A stretch of DNA of 64,000 nt from Bacillus dicomae (GCF_006494425.1 NZ_VHIV01000002.1:62001-126000), one strand, 5' to 3'. Positions 15,588 to 24,586 are shown, numbered from the stretch's first letter. The notes: generated from the letters alone by a model not told the origin. A program made the numbers and translations.

Positions 15588-16460
15588 TTAATGAATATCA
15601 CGTTTCTTAAAGTTACCGCCTTTTACTTCTGCTACATCATAAACTGTAATAAAGGCGTGTGGATCGATTTCATTAATAAGTTCTTTCATTTTACTTTCTT
15701 CCAAACGGTTAATTACACAAGAAATTTCTTTGAATTTCTCTCTTGAATAACCACCGTACACTTCGTTATATGTTGCACTTCGGCCTAAACGATCGCGAAT
15801 GGTTTCTACCATCAATTCAGGCTCTTTTGTAATGATTTTAAATGCTTTCGAACCACTTAAACCAACTTCAACAATATGAATCACTTTCGAAGCAATAAAG
15901 TAAGCAATTGCCGAAAGGATAGCTCCTTGAAGGCCGAATACAGTTGATACGAAAATAAATACGAACATGTTTAAGAATAAAATAAGGTCACTCGTTCCAA
16001 ATGGTAACTTACGAGAAAGCAATACAGCTAGCATATCGATTCCATCTAATGCGCCGCCGTTACGTAACGCTAGTCCCATACCGAAACCGATAATAATACC
16101 ACCAACAACTGTGACTAATAATGTATCGCCTTCAATAATAGCTGGTATTCCGTGCATGACAACGGTACCTATCGCTAATGAAGCAATCCCGATAATGGAA
16201 TAAATCGCAAAGCTTTTACCGATTTGCTTATATCCTAACCAAACGAAAGGAATGTTAATAACTGCGATTAGAGCTCCTAATGGTAATCCAAATAATCTTG
16301 AGCTAACGATACTTAAACCAGTCACACCACCGTCTGATACGTTATTTGGAATTAATACTGCTTCTAATCCGTACGCTGTGATAAATGCCCCAATAATAAT
16401 CATCAAAGCTTTTGAAGCGATTTTTAGCTTATTGGGCTTGTTTTTGATAATTTTTTCCAT
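15588..16460 (-). CDS. YitT family membrane protein (DUF161/DUF2179)
   Basis: The 290-residue protein has five to six helices in its first 200 residues with the family motif GxGxALRNGGALDGIDMLAV, and a C-terminal cytoplasmic DUF2179 domain (about 210-290, ITKEPELMVETIRDR). Members are widespread in Firmicutes; their substrate is unsettled. I start it at ATG 16460, which has GAGGAAATTAC before it; the longer frame begins at TTG without a site. It is monocistronic and ends in the palindromic terminator. Confidence 0.88.
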   Translation of the reverse strand: MEKIIKNKPNKLKIASKALMIIIGAFITAYGLEAVLIPNNVSDGGVTGLSIVSSRLFGLPLGALIAVINIPFVWLGYKQIGKSFAIYSIIGIASLAIGTVVMHGIPAIIEGDTLLVTVVGGIIIGFGMGLALRNGGALDGIDMLAVLLSRKLPFGTSDLILFLNMFVFIFVSTVFGLQGAILSAIAYFIASKVIHIVEVGLSGSKAFKIITKEPELMVETIRDRLGRSATYNEVYGGYSREKFKEISCVINRLEESKMKELINEIDPHAFITVYDVAEVKGGNFKKRDIH

Positions 16461-16618
16461 GTAATTTCCTCGTTTCAAACTAGTTTCTTATTTGTTACGT
16501 CATTCACACCTAAAATTTATTTTAACATTTTATCTGAAAAAATTCTCCTTTAATGGATGTATGCAGGGAATATTATGACCATATTAACTTTAAAATATTT
16601 TTGAAATAAGTATAAGAA

Positions 16619-16643
16619 ATCCCATCCTTTCAAAGGATGGGAT
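16619..16643 (-). terminator. Terminator of the DUF218 gene
   Basis: ATCCCATCCTTT/CAAAGGATGGGAT hairpin directly downstream of the stop of the minus-strand gene. Confidence 0.75.
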
Positions 16644-16647
16644 GCTA

Positions 16648-17682
16648 TTAAGAAATGATAAAACTAAGCACGGATAGAAATAAAGCGAATCCTAAAATAA
16701 CCCCGCAAAACTTCATATGACGTTTACGTCCCATTACGACAATCGCAACATATTCACGAATCATCGCGTTCGGCCAGTAATAAAAGGCAGTTTTTGATCC
16801 AATTCCTTGGCTATTAAGACCGGCTTGCCTTGCGTATATACCAGCGCGGAAAAGGTGGTAGTTGTTTGTTGTAAAGATACTTCTATACTTACCTTCAGGT
16901 TTTAAAGAATCCATAATTTCTTTAGAGAACGACATATTTTGATATGTGTTGACAGAACGATTTTCTTGTACGGTATGTTCAATCGGAATACCTTTTTCAA
17001 CAGCATACTTTTGCATCGCTTCTGCTTCAGGAAGGCCTTCATCTGGACCCTGACCACCAGAGAATATAATTGTTGGTGGTGTATTCACAGCTGCTTGTTT
17101 CCAGTAAAAGTCGATCGCTTTATTAATACGACTTGCAAGTAAAGGTGGTACTTTATCATTAATTAATCCACTACCAAGAACGATGATGAAATCTTGATTA
17201 CGCCTTGGTCTGTTGAATTGATATAGAAAATAAGCGCTTAAGAAGTTAGATAAGTGTATGAAGAAATATACGCTTATAAGAGAAATACCAGCAAAAATAG
17301 GCTGAAAATGTGATGAGAACAAACTTGCTGGATTTATAATAGGGAGTAACATACAGAGTAACATCCCTAAAGCAGCAAGGAGTGTTAAACAGTTAGTGAA
17401 ACGTCGTCCTTCTCGCTTCATTAAAATTCTAGCATTCAGAAATAGCCCAAACATTAAGGCAATAAAACCGAAAGGAAGCATAATGAGAAGCGCTAAAATA
17501 GGTAAAATTATAATATAGCGTAGGACATCACTACTTGAATTCACAGATATAATCACACAAAAAAGAAGGAAAAAGCAGAAAAAGGCATTAAATAAAAAGC
17601 CATTTATTATTTTTCGTGGATCTTTTAAATAGGAGATAACAAAAATAATAAACAATATAAGAGGAATGATTCCAAAAGACAT
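16648..17682 (-). CDS. YdcF/SanA-like DUF218 membrane protein
   Basis: The 344-residue protein has four or five N-terminal helices, then a DUF218 domain (about 165-320) starting FIIVLGSGL and containing FSGGQGPDEGLPEAEAM and TNNYHLFRAGIYAR, and a last helix. DUF218 proteins such as SanA, YdcF and ElyC act on the envelope. The ATG at 17682 follows GAGGTG; the longer frame starts at TTG on top of that site. The family assignment is firm; the substrate is unknown. Confidence 0.85.
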   Translation of the reverse strand: MSFGIIPLILFIIFVISYLKDPRKIINGFLFNAFFCFFLLFCVIISVNSSSDVLRYIIILPILALLIMLPFGFIALMFGLFLNARILMKREGRRFTNCLTLLAALGMLLCMLLPIINPASLFSSHFQPIFAGISLISVYFFIHLSNFLSAYFLYQFNRPRRNQDFIIVLGSGLINDKVPPLLASRINKAIDFYWKQAAVNTPPTIIFSGGQGPDEGLPEAEAMQKYAVEKGIPIEHTVQENRSVNTYQNMSFSKEIMDSLKPEGKYRSIFTTNNYHLFRAGIYARQAGLNSQGIGSKTAFYYWPNAMIREYVAIVVMGRKRHMKFCGVILGFALFLSVLSFIIS

Positions 17683-17700
17683 AAATATAGTACACCTCAA

Positions 17701-18389
17701 CTTGTATAAGAATTTGATATACCTTTTATATTACATGATTTTATAACTGGAAATGAAAGAAAAAGGATTTTGAATTTTCTCAATAAAATATATGGATACA
17801 TATGTTACAATATATTCAAAGCGATATATTAAAAGTAAAATGGTTGAAGAGGCACTCTATGGAGTGTCTTTTCTTTTTGGTATGTAATTATGCATATTAT
17901 ATTTATTTTCAAGTGAAGAGGATTAAAATATAAGTGGTAGACATACTTTATAAAGCAGAATTTAATACAAACTTTTCCCTCTACTTTTTGTATCTAACAA
18001 TCGTATAACAATAAATAATTCTGTTTTATAGTGTCTGTTTATGGAAGGTGTCTTCTTTGAAGGCACCTTTTTTGTTTAGTATAGAATGTTTTTACTGTTT
18101 ACATAGTGGAAACTATCTATACTAAACATTAGCAATCTTCCGTATAAAGATTATCAATTTACTATATATTCCAGTGGTGTTAACCTATATATGAAAGGCT
18201 TTCTTTTTCAAAATATTACCCCTAATAAATTTTTGAAGAAGTCAACTGTCTCTAAACTTGCCATTCATGCTTAGCAAAAAAGAATCCTGTTGGATTCTTT
18301 TTTGTATTCGACATAATGTGACAAAATACATTTAAATAATTTGTTATATTGTTAAATGGTTATTATGGTAAAGAGAAGGAGACTTAAGC
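17701..18389. other. Gene-free stretch with four hairpins
   Basis: No credible ORF. Hairpins occur at 17850-17869 (AGGCACTC arms, then TTTTCTTTTT), 18045-18074 (AAGGTG/CACCTT then TTTTTT), 18074-18127 (12-bp perfect arms GTTTAGTATAGA, 30-base loop) and 18276-18303 (AAAAAAGAATCC arms). The pattern suggests short non-coding transcripts or remains of lost genes. Confidence 0.5.
18276..18303. terminator. Symmetric terminator-like hairpin upstream of the SLH gene
   Basis: AAAAAAGAATCC pairs fully with GGATTCTTTTTT around TGTT. Confidence 0.65.
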
Positions 18390-19214
18390 ATGGGATTTAA
18401 AAAATTAATTTTAACAGGTGCACTTGTTGCAACTACAGCATTTACTTCAATTGGAACAGCGCAGGCAAGCGCAGATTTTAAAGATGTTCCAAACAATCAT
18501 TGGTCTTATAAGGCAATTATGGATTTAGCAAATAAAAACATTGTTGCTGGATACGGAAATGGACTTTTTGGATTTGGTGATGATGTAACACGTGAGCAAG
18601 TTGCAGCTCTTATGTTCCGTCAATTAAAGCCAGTCGTAAAAGAACAGTATAACAATCCGTATAAAGATATTACGGATCGTTCGACTAAATTTAAAAAAGA
18701 GATTCTTGCTTTAACAGAGATGGGTGTATTCGCTGGTGATGATAAAGGAAACTTTAGACCGAAAGATTCACTTACTCGCGATGAAATGGCACAAATTTTA
18801 ACAAAGGGATTCAAATTACAAATAAGAGGGGATCATAATTTCCCTGATGTAGATAGAAATGGATGGGCGAATCCTGCGATTACTGCAGTTAAATCAAATT
18901 ATATTACAGCTGGAACTGGTAATGGTACATTCGCACCTAGAATGCACGTAAGTCGTGAGCAATACGTTCAGTTCTTATATAATGCAACGTTACCACTTGA
19001 AGAAAGACCAGGAGCAAAACAACCACAACCGAAACCAGAAGTAAAACCAGAAGTAAAACCGGAAGTGAAACCAGATCCGAAGCGTTTTGCTAACTGTAAA
19101 GAAGCAAACGATGCGGGATATTATGACATTACAAGAGATAGTCCATATTATGGTAAGCATTTAGACCGTGATGGTGATGGCATTGCTTGTGAGAAAAAGA
19201 AAAAAGGTAAATAA
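18390..19214 (+). CDS. S-layer homology protein with C-terminal Excalibur domain
   Basis: The 274-residue precursor has a signal peptide (cleavage near AQASA, residue 26), three SLH repeats (about 28-85, 90-145, 150-205) that bind pyruvylated secondary wall polymer, a linker of repeated KPEV units, and a C-terminal Excalibur calcium-binding domain with the motif DRDGDGIACE. Conserved SLH motifs are FKDVPNNHWSY and TREQVAALMFRQL. The ATG at 18390 has an AGAAGGAGA site. It is a single-gene unit ending in a strong terminator. SLH plus Excalibur fits a small surface or spore-envelope protein; enzymatic activity is not evident. Confidence 0.9.
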   Translation: MGFKKLILTGALVATTAFTSIGTAQASADFKDVPNNHWSYKAIMDLANKNIVAGYGNGLFGFGDDVTREQVAALMFRQLKPVVKEQYNNPYKDITDRSTKFKKEILALTEMGVFAGDDKGNFRPKDSLTRDEMAQILTKGFKLQIRGDHNFPDVDRNGWANPAITAVKSNYITAGTGNGTFAPRMHVSREQYVQFLYNATLPLEERPGAKQPQPKPEVKPEVKPEVKPDPKRFANCKEANDAGYYDITRDSPYYGKHLDRDGDGIACEKKKKGK

Positions 19215-19242
19215 GAAAAAGCACTCAGTCTGAGTGCTTTTT
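19213..19242 (+). terminator. Terminator after the SLH gene
   Basis: GAAAAAGCACTCAG pairs with CTGAGTGCTTTTTC. Confidence 0.85.
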
Positions 19243-19314
19243 CTTATGGAAACATGCTATTTTTCTAGGCGATTCTCATAAAGTAAAAGTAACGAAATGA
19301 AAGTAGGTGACAAA

Positions 19315-19530
19315 ATGCCGTCAGTTGTGGAAGGTGTTATTATTGAAAACTGCAATGGAACGATTAATTTAGGAGATAAATATAACGTGCAGCCAATTGA
19401 AAAAACGAAAGCTTATAATGGATCGGGATCATCGAATACAGGAATGAAAGTACAAACATTTAGTGGTATTAGTACAGCGGATGTAGGGGATAGCGACGTG
19501 AATGATCAAGGAATACAGTTTACTTTATAG
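19315..19530 (+). CDS. Spore germination protein GerPF-like
   Basis: The 71-residue product starts MPSVVEGVIIENCNG and continues INLGDKYNVQP, AYNGSGSSN and VQTFSGIST, the pattern of GerPA/GerPF-type proteins. The gerP operon products sit in the spore coat and help germinants reach their receptors. I use ATG 19315, which has AGGTGA seven bases upstream; the in-frame ATG at 19297 lacks a site and the family begins MPS. It stands alone, outside a gerP operon, so it is a paralogue of uncertain role. Confidence 0.85.
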   Translation: MPSVVEGVIIENCNGTINLGDKYNVQPIEKTKAYNGSGSSNTGMKVQTFSGISTADVGDSDVNDQGIQFTL

Positions 19531-19658
19531 AGAAATATGTAAAATTGCATAAAATGATGAACTTGCCCTGTGCTACAATCTAGCTGTGAGCTGTTAATGA
19601 TTCTTCTGTATTATAGTTGTTAGATTAGAAATATAACATCTTATCAAAAATCATACGT

Positions 19659-19690
19659 AAAAAAGACACTTCAAACGAAGTGTCTTTTTT
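19659..19690 (-). terminator. Terminator of cydAB
   Basis: AAAAAAGACACTTC pairs perfectly with GAAGTGTCTTTTTT; it lies just after the cydB stop and can act in both directions. Confidence 0.85.
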
Positions 19691-19694
19691 TACC

Positions 19695-20723
19695 TTAGTG
19701 ATATCCTTTAGCAGAGTCTTTATGAATTTTATTTTTAAAGATACTGTAGCTCCAAAGCTGATATCCAATAACAATTGGCACCATCACCATTGCGACGAAG
19801 AACATAATTTTTAAGTTTAATTGACTACCAGCTGCGTTATATAACGTTGTACTATAAGCATCGTTAATACGAGATGGTAGCATTCTTGGGAACATGCCTG
19901 CAAAACCAGTTGTCATAAACATTGCGATTGTTAAACAAACAAATGTGAATGCAAGACCGATTTTATGTTTGTACACCATAATGAGTGCGAGTACACTCAT
20001 TAACATGGCAAGTACCGGAAGAATGAATAGTACCGGATATTCTGTGAAGTTTTGGAATAAATTTGTACGATTTGCAGTTGCTACGTAGAAGATAGCTAAA
20101 ATGATAGCAGCTGCCATTGAAAATGGTCTGGCGATTTTATAAGCACGATCAGATACTTCACCAGTCGTTTTAATCATAACCCAAAGGGCACCAGATACGA
20201 CGAATATAGCAGTGAAGAACAGACCTCCTAAAATACCGTAATGATTTAGTAAGCTAAGTAAATTTCCTTCATAGCCATTTTTTCCGATTTGTAGTCCGTA
20301 ATAAAGATTAGCGAACGTAACCCCGAATAAGAAGGCGATTAGGAAACTACCAATTGTAAATGCCCATTTACAAGTTTTTTGCCAAATTGGTGAATCGTCT
20401 TTATGCATGAATTCAAGTCCGGCAGCACGAGCAAATAGTGCAAGTAATACTAAGAATAACGGTGTATATAAATAACTAAACATATTTGCATATGTGACTG
20501 GAAAGGCAGCAAATGTTGCACCACCAGCTGTAATTAACCAAACTTCATTACCGCCCCAGAACGGGCCAATTGCTTCTTGTAATTGATTTCGTTCTTGTCG
20601 ATCTTTCGTAACGAAAGGAAAAATCATTCCGTTACCAAGCGCATATCCATCAAGAATGAAGTATACCGTCCAAATCACGCCCCATAAACCAAACCAGATG
20701 ATCGCAAGCATATCATGAGACAT
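19695..20723 (-). CDS. cydB: Cytochrome bd-type quinol oxidase subunit II
   Basis: The 342-residue membrane protein has eight to nine helices and the expected N-terminal WFGLWGVIWTVYFILDGYALG and GPFWGGNEVWLITAGG motifs. With CydA it forms a quinol oxidase. It overlaps the cydA end by 11 bases and is translated from ATG 20723. No cydCD genes follow, so the pair resembles the second bd-type oxidase of B. subtilis (YthAB) rather than its cydABCD operon. A terminator follows. Confidence 0.93.
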   Translation of the reverse strand: MSHDMLAIIWFGLWGVIWTVYFILDGYALGNGMIFPFVTKDRQERNQLQEAIGPFWGGNEVWLITAGGATFAAFPVTYANMFSYLYTPLFLVLLALFARAAGLEFMHKDDSPIWQKTCKWAFTIGSFLIAFLFGVTFANLYYGLQIGKNGYEGNLLSLLNHYGILGGLFFTAIFVVSGALWVMIKTTGEVSDRAYKIARPFSMAAAIILAIFYVATANRTNLFQNFTEYPVLFILPVLAMLMSVLALIMVYKHKIGLAFTFVCLTIAMFMTTGFAGMFPRMLPSRINDAYSTTLYNAAGSQLNLKIMFFVAMVMVPIVIGYQLWSYSIFKNKIHKDSAKGYH

Positions 20724-22062
20724 GAGCTACACCTCCCTCAGTAGCAGGTTCCTCTAATGCTGCTGGTCCTTTTTTTGCAAACTTCAGCATTAAATATACG
20801 TCTGCGATTAAAAGTAAAGTGTAGAACAAGATTAAACTAATTAAAGAGAACCAAATTTGCGGGACAGATATAGGTGATACAGATTCTGCTGTACGCATTA
20901 GTTTATAAACTGTCCATGGTTGACGACCTACTTCGGCAACAATCCAACCAGCGTTAATTGCGATATATGGTAGTAAAACAGACCATATTGTAATTTTTAA
21001 ATAACGTTTTGAGTTTTCTAGTTTTCCTTTTCGGTTTAAATAGAAGCCATACCAAGTTAATGCCATAAAGAACATACCAAGTGCAACCATTAAGCGGAAG
21101 CTATAGTACACGAGGTTAACATTTGGACGATCTTCTTTCGGAATATCTTTTAAACCAACAATTTTACCATCAAATGAATTTGTATAGAAGAAACTTCCTA
21201 ACTTTGGAATCGTAAGGAATTCAAAATTCTTTTCGTTTTTTACATCAGGAATTTGAACAATTGAGAAGCCCTGTCCTTTTCCAGTTTCCCAAACAGCTTC
21301 CATCGCAGCACCTTTAGCTGGTTGATATTTAGCTGCTGATACACCAGACTGATGTCCCATAAATGGTGTAATTGTTGCAGCGAATAAACCTAACATTAAA
21401 CCAAACTTAAATGATTTTTTGAAGAATTCCACTTCATTTTTACGTAATAAATGATAGGCACTAATTGCCATAACGAAGAAAGCACCAACAATATAACAAC
21501 CAATTACAGTATGGAAAAACATGTTCCAAGCGTATGGATTTGTAACAAGTGCCCAGAAATCATTTAATTCAGCACGGCCGTTACGTACGACGTAGCCAAC
21601 TGGGTTTTGCATAAAACCGTTTGCTGTAATAATCCAAAGGGCGGAAATATTTGTTCCAAGTGCAACCATCCACATACAGAAGGCACGGAATTTTGGTGAG
21701 ATTTTGTCTTTACCGAATAACCATATTCCCATGAAAGTAGATTCTAAGAAGAAGGCAACGAGTGCTTCGATTGCGAGAGGTGATCCAAAAATATCTCCCA
21801 TATATTTGGAGTACTCAGACCAGTTTGTTCCAAATTGGAATTCCATTGTAATCCCGGTTATAATCCCCATGACGAAGTTAATTGTAAATAATTTACCCCA
21901 GAAATTTGCCATTTTTCGGTATGTTGGATTCAATGTGCGGGCGTATTGAGTTTCCATACATGCTACTAAAATAACAAGTCCGATTGTCAAAGGTACAAAT
22001 AAAAAGTGATAAAAAATAGTAATTGCAAATTGAAAACGACTCAGTAACAGAACGTCGGACAT
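20713..22062 (-). CDS. cydA: Cytochrome bd-type quinol oxidase subunit I
   Basis: The 449-residue haem-bearing subunit has about nine helices. It starts VLLLSRFQFAITIFYHFLFV with the His ligand region, and carries GWIVAEVGRQPWTVY, the signature around the conserved Glu and the Trp/Tyr segment. The Q-loop (about 250-310) is short, as in Firmicutes. Upstream lies a divergent promoter region with a 17-bp inverted repeat (22104-22206) shared with the carbonic anhydrase gene. Closest in type to YthA; oxygen or redox regulation is likely but the operator is not a clear Rex site. Confidence 0.94.
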   Translation of the reverse strand: MSDVLLLSRFQFAITIFYHFLFVPLTIGLVILVACMETQYARTLNPTYRKMANFWGKLFTINFVMGIITGITMEFQFGTNWSEYSKYMGDIFGSPLAIEALVAFFLESTFMGIWLFGKDKISPKFRAFCMWMVALGTNISALWIITANGFMQNPVGYVVRNGRAELNDFWALVTNPYAWNMFFHTVIGCYIVGAFFVMAISAYHLLRKNEVEFFKKSFKFGLMLGLFAATITPFMGHQSGVSAAKYQPAKGAAMEAVWETGKGQGFSIVQIPDVKNEKNFEFLTIPKLGSFFYTNSFDGKIVGLKDIPKEDRPNVNLVYYSFRLMVALGMFFMALTWYGFYLNRKGKLENSKRYLKITIWSVLLPYIAINAGWIVAEVGRQPWTVYKLMRTAESVSPISVPQIWFSLISLILFYTLLLIADVYLMLKFAKKGPAALEEPATEGGVAHVS

Positions 22063-22103
22063 AATAAATATTCACTCCTTTTTTACATTATCTACAATTA
22101 GTT

Positions 22104-22206
22104 TATAGTGAAAATAGGATTATAGTATGTGAGACTTGTTACAAAGCTGTGTGTATATTTTGAAAGAATTATGTCGATTATCTGAAAATATCCTATTTTT
22201 ACTATA
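22104..22206. promoter_or_regulatory. 17-bp inverted repeat flanking the cydA/carbonic anhydrase promoter region
   Basis: TATAGTGAAAATAGGAT (22104-22120) is repeated inverted at 22190-22206 with a single mismatch; the centres lie 86 bases apart. It sits between two divergent genes, so each may carry one operator. Confidence 0.55.
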
Positions 22207-22286
22207 AAACAATATCCTTTTTGTGGTTTTCATATTTTGGTACACTATTTATGTAGTGTAAATGAGAGAAAAGAGGGTTTCTTACT

Positions 22287-22850
22287 ATGAAGTCATTAGA
22301 AGAGATTTTGCAGTACAATGAAAAATTCGTTGAAGAGAAGAAATATGAAGAGTTTGTAGCAGGAAAATTCCCAAACAAAAAGATGGTAATTATCTCTTGT
22401 ATGGATACACGTCTTGTTGAGCTATTACCGAAAGCGATGAATATGCGTAACGGTGATGTGAAAATTATTAAAGTAGCAGGCGCTGTTATTTCACATCCGT
22501 TCGGAAGTATTATGCGTAGTATTTTAGTTGCTGTATACGAGCTTGGTGCTGATGAAGTATGTGTAGTTGGTCACCACGATTGCGGTATGGCTAAAATTCA
22601 AGCGAGCAGCACAATCGAGAAAATGAAAGAACGCGGTGTAACGGAAGAAAAATTAGATACACTTCGTTATTCTGGAATCGATTTAGAACAATTTTTACGC
22701 GGTTTCTCTAGTGTAGAAGAAAGTGTAGAACATAGCGTATCAGTACTTCGTAACCATCCGCTACTTCCTGAAGAAGTACCTGTTCATGGTCTTGTTATTC
22801 ACCCTGACACAGGAAAATTAGATGTAGTTGTGAATGGCTACGACAATTAA
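22287..22850 (+). CDS. ytiB: Beta-class carbonic anhydrase (YtiB-like)
   Basis: The 187-residue enzyme hydrates CO2 to bicarbonate. The zinc ligands are visible: Cys38 with Asp40 and Arg42 in SCMDTR, and His96 and Cys99 in GHHDCGM. Length fits the short bacterial beta-class. The ATG at 22287 follows AAAAGAGGG. It overlaps the 3' end of yidD tail-to-tail by 4 bases. In B. subtilis ytiB and ytjA are neighbours as here. Confidence 0.92.
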   Translation: MKSLEEILQYNEKFVEEKKYEEFVAGKFPNKKMVIISCMDTRLVELLPKAMNMRNGDVKIIKVAGAVISHPFGSIMRSILVAVYELGADEVCVVGHHDCGMAKIQASSTIEKMKERGVTEEKLDTLRYSGIDLEQFLRGFSSVEESVEHSVSVLRNHPLLPEEVPVHGLVIHPDTGKLDVVVNGYDN

Positions 22851-23083
22851 GAATTTACTTTGTCATCCTTTTTATCTGGGACAGGATCAAATCCTCCCGG
22901 GTGGAAAGGGTGACATTTTAATATACGCTTACAAGTTAGCCAAAATCCTTTTAGAGCACCATGTTTTTGAAACGCTTCTAATCCATAATGAGAACAAGTT
23001 GGGTAAAAGCGGCACGTTGGTGGTGTCATTGGAGAAATGAACTTTTGATAAAAGCGTATAATGCCAATGAAAATCTGTTTCAT
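22847..23083 (-). CDS. yidD: Membrane protein insertion efficiency factor YidD
   Basis: The 78-residue protein carries the full YidD signature: [20 protein letters not shown] with three Cys and [24 protein letters not shown]. It assists the Sec/YidC insertion route at the membrane. B. subtilis counterpart is YtjA. The ATG at 23083 has AAAAGGAGAG before it. Converges on ytiB with a 4-base overlap, so no separate terminator fits between them. Confidence 0.95.
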   Translation of the reverse strand: MKQIFIGIIRFYQKFISPMTPPTCRFYPTCSHYGLEAFQKHGALKGFWLTCKRILKCHPFHPGGFDPVPDKKDDKVNS

Positions 23084-23211
23084 AATGCTCTCCTTTTCAG
23101 CATATTCTTAAAGTATTATAGCACGACTGTACATAATACTTTACTAATGTGCATTTCCGTTATATCATATTGGATATAACGGAATTAAATTAAAAGCGGG
23201 AGAGATGTTGT

Positions 23212-23685
23212 ATGCCATCAGTAGAAAGCTTTGAATTAGATCATACGATTGTAAAGGCGCCTTATGTAAGACATTGCGGAGTTCACAACGTAGGGAGTGA
23301 CGGTATTGTAAATAAATTTGATATTCGTTTTTGCCAGCCGAATAAACAAGCAATGAAACCAGATGTTATTCATACGTTAGAACATTTATTAGCATTTAAT
23401 TTACGTAAATATATTGATCGTTATCCTCATTTTGATATTATCGATATTTCACCGATGGGCTGCCAAACAGGATATTATCTTGTAGTAAGCGGAACACCGA
23501 CAGTTCGAGAAATCATTGATTTATTAGAATTAACATTAAAAGATGCGGTTCAAATTACAGAAATTCCAGCTGCAAATGAAACGCAGTGTGGTCAAGCGAA
23601 GCTTCACGATTTAGAAGGAGCACAACGCTTAATGAACTTCTGGTTAAGCCAAGATAAAGATGAACTTGAGAAAGTATTTGGATAA
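23212..23685 (+). CDS. luxS: S-ribosylhomocysteine lyase
   Basis: The 157-residue enzyme cleaves S-ribosylhomocysteine to homocysteine and the AI-2 precursor DPD. The metal ligands are His54 and His58 (HTLEH) and Cys126 (QCGQAK), and Cys84 is the catalytic base (MGCQTG). Length and sequence are typical. Start ATG 23212 follows GGGAGAG. A terminator follows at 23690-23715. It shares the methyl cycle with metK in this window. Confidence 0.97.
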   Translation: MPSVESFELDHTIVKAPYVRHCGVHNVGSDGIVNKFDIRFCQPNKQAMKPDVIHTLEHLLAFNLRKYIDRYPHFDIIDISPMGCQTGYYLVVSGTPTVREIIDLLELTLKDAVQITEIPAANETQCGQAKLHDLEGAQRLMNFWLSQDKDELEKVFG

Positions 23686-23689
23686 AGAA

Positions 23690-23715
23690 AAACTGCCTGT
23701 GAAAGGGCAGTTTTT
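23690..23715 (+). terminator. luxS terminator
   Basis: AAACTGCCT pairs with AGGGCAGTTT, then a T7 tract. Confidence 0.85.
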
Positions 23716-23748
23716 TTATTTTGTTAAGAGTGACCATATTCTTCTTTT

Positions 23749-24130
23749 TTATGAAAATAAACTAGATACACCAACATATAAAACAAAGGCAGAACCGAGA
23801 AAATAAACAAATGCTTTTGCTTTTTCCTGTTTTTTTATCCCGCTTTAATGGGCAGTAAGACCCCCACCTCAAAATTCAGCGAAAGTAAAGAAGTTAGGTG
23901 GGGATCAACTGCCCATAAAAGTCCGATTGGTTCGACTAATAATCAGTGGGGGATGAAGAAAACCCCCACTGATTAAAGTCTCACTTTATTTCATCGATTC
24001 CAAAAAGGATAAACATAATACTCAAAAGGATGAATACGAATGACAAAAGTATAGAGATATTTGCAAAGAGGCTAAATAAAGCGAGGATGAGGGCAATCGT
24101 TGCGAGTATACTTCGAGTGTTTTTAAACAT
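23749..24130 (-). pseudogene. DUF3953-type small membrane protein gene interrupted by bcr1
   Basis: A minus-strand ORF starts at ATG 24130 (GGAGGATTAT site) and reads MFKNTRSILATIALILAL onward for 48 codons, stopping in the first bases of a bcr1 repeat. Removing the repeat with one TTTAT copy (151 bp) restores a single 77-codon frame: the second half reads EIKKQEKAKAFVYFLGSAFV and ends at TAA 23749-23751. The restored 76-residue protein has two hydrophobic hairpins and a central EIKK, as in its neighbour at 24156. It is therefore an insertionally broken gene; the N-terminal half could still be made. Confidence 0.85.
23834..23989 (+). repeat. bcr1 element, copy 1
   Basis: Begins TTTATCCCGCTTTAATGGGC and ends AAAGTCTCACTTTAT, with TTTAT at both edges as a target duplication. 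It contains two G/C-rich hairpin regions (GGTGGGG/CCCCCACC and AGTGGGGG/CCCCCACT). Matches the B. cereus group bcr1 family. It interrupts a small membrane protein gene. Confidence 0.9.
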
Positions 24131-24155
24131 ATAATCCTCCTTTTAAATAGAGTAT

Positions 24156-24374
24156 TTACCGGAATATTTCTGAGAAGCTAAGGAATAAAGCACCAAATGC
24201 AGCTATGAAAGCAAATGTACCATTAGATTTTTTGTCTTTTTTGATTTCTTCTCCACCTATAGTAAAAGCCATCAATCCAAAGAAAATGAACATGTAAGGC
24301 ATAATGTCTCTATTACTGCTAATAAAACTATAGGTTGCTATACATAAAGTGATAAGTGCAAAAGTAATCCGCAA
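24156..24374 (-). CDS. DUF3953-type small membrane protein
   Basis: The product of about 72 residues has two hydrophobic segments and the family-like centre MPYMFIFFGLMAFTIGGEEIKK. The first recognisable start is TTG at 24374 but it has no spaced ribosome site. A good AGAAGGAG lies upstream, and eight bases after it, in frame, stands ATA followed by TTAAAAGGA, where an ATG would be expected. The gene may thus have lost its start or use a rare codon. It is one of three tandem relatives with the interrupted gene at 23749 and the fragment at 24400. Confidence 0.55.
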   Translation of the reverse strand: MRITFALITLCIATYSFISSNRDIMPYMFIFFGLMAFTIGGEEIKKDKKSNGTFAFIAAFGALFLSFSEIFR

Positions 24375-24389
24375 TCCTTTTAATATAAG

Positions 24390-24580
24390 GTCTTCTCCTT
24401 CTATTGTACGTAGGTAATGATGAGAACAAGCTAAATGAATCCTCTTTCTTTATTAGTTCAATGGTAATAAGAAACAGTAAAGCTCCTAATAGAAATTGTG
24501 AAAGTGGTAGAAAGTTATTTTGACCTGTATCGAGCCCGATTGATGACATAATTATCATAGTGAGTGTGATTACGATGCAA
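24390..24580 (-). pseudogene. Degenerate DUF3953-type gene downstream of ytzI
   Basis: On the minus strand, directly after ytzI and behind AAGGAG, a frame reads ILCIVITLTMIIMSSIGLD and then FLLGALLFLITIELIKKED, similar in layout to the DUF3953-type neighbours. It has no ATG at the expected place (ATT stands there), and past residue 60 it runs into an Arg-rich sequence unlike the family while overlapping the next gene. I take it as decayed; a product from a rare start cannot be excluded. Confidence 0.45.
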
Positions 24581-24586
24581 AGAATA

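Noticed and set aside
15588-16478. Longer YitT-type protein from TTG 16478
   Set aside because: No ribosome site; ATG 16460 has GAGGAAATTAC.
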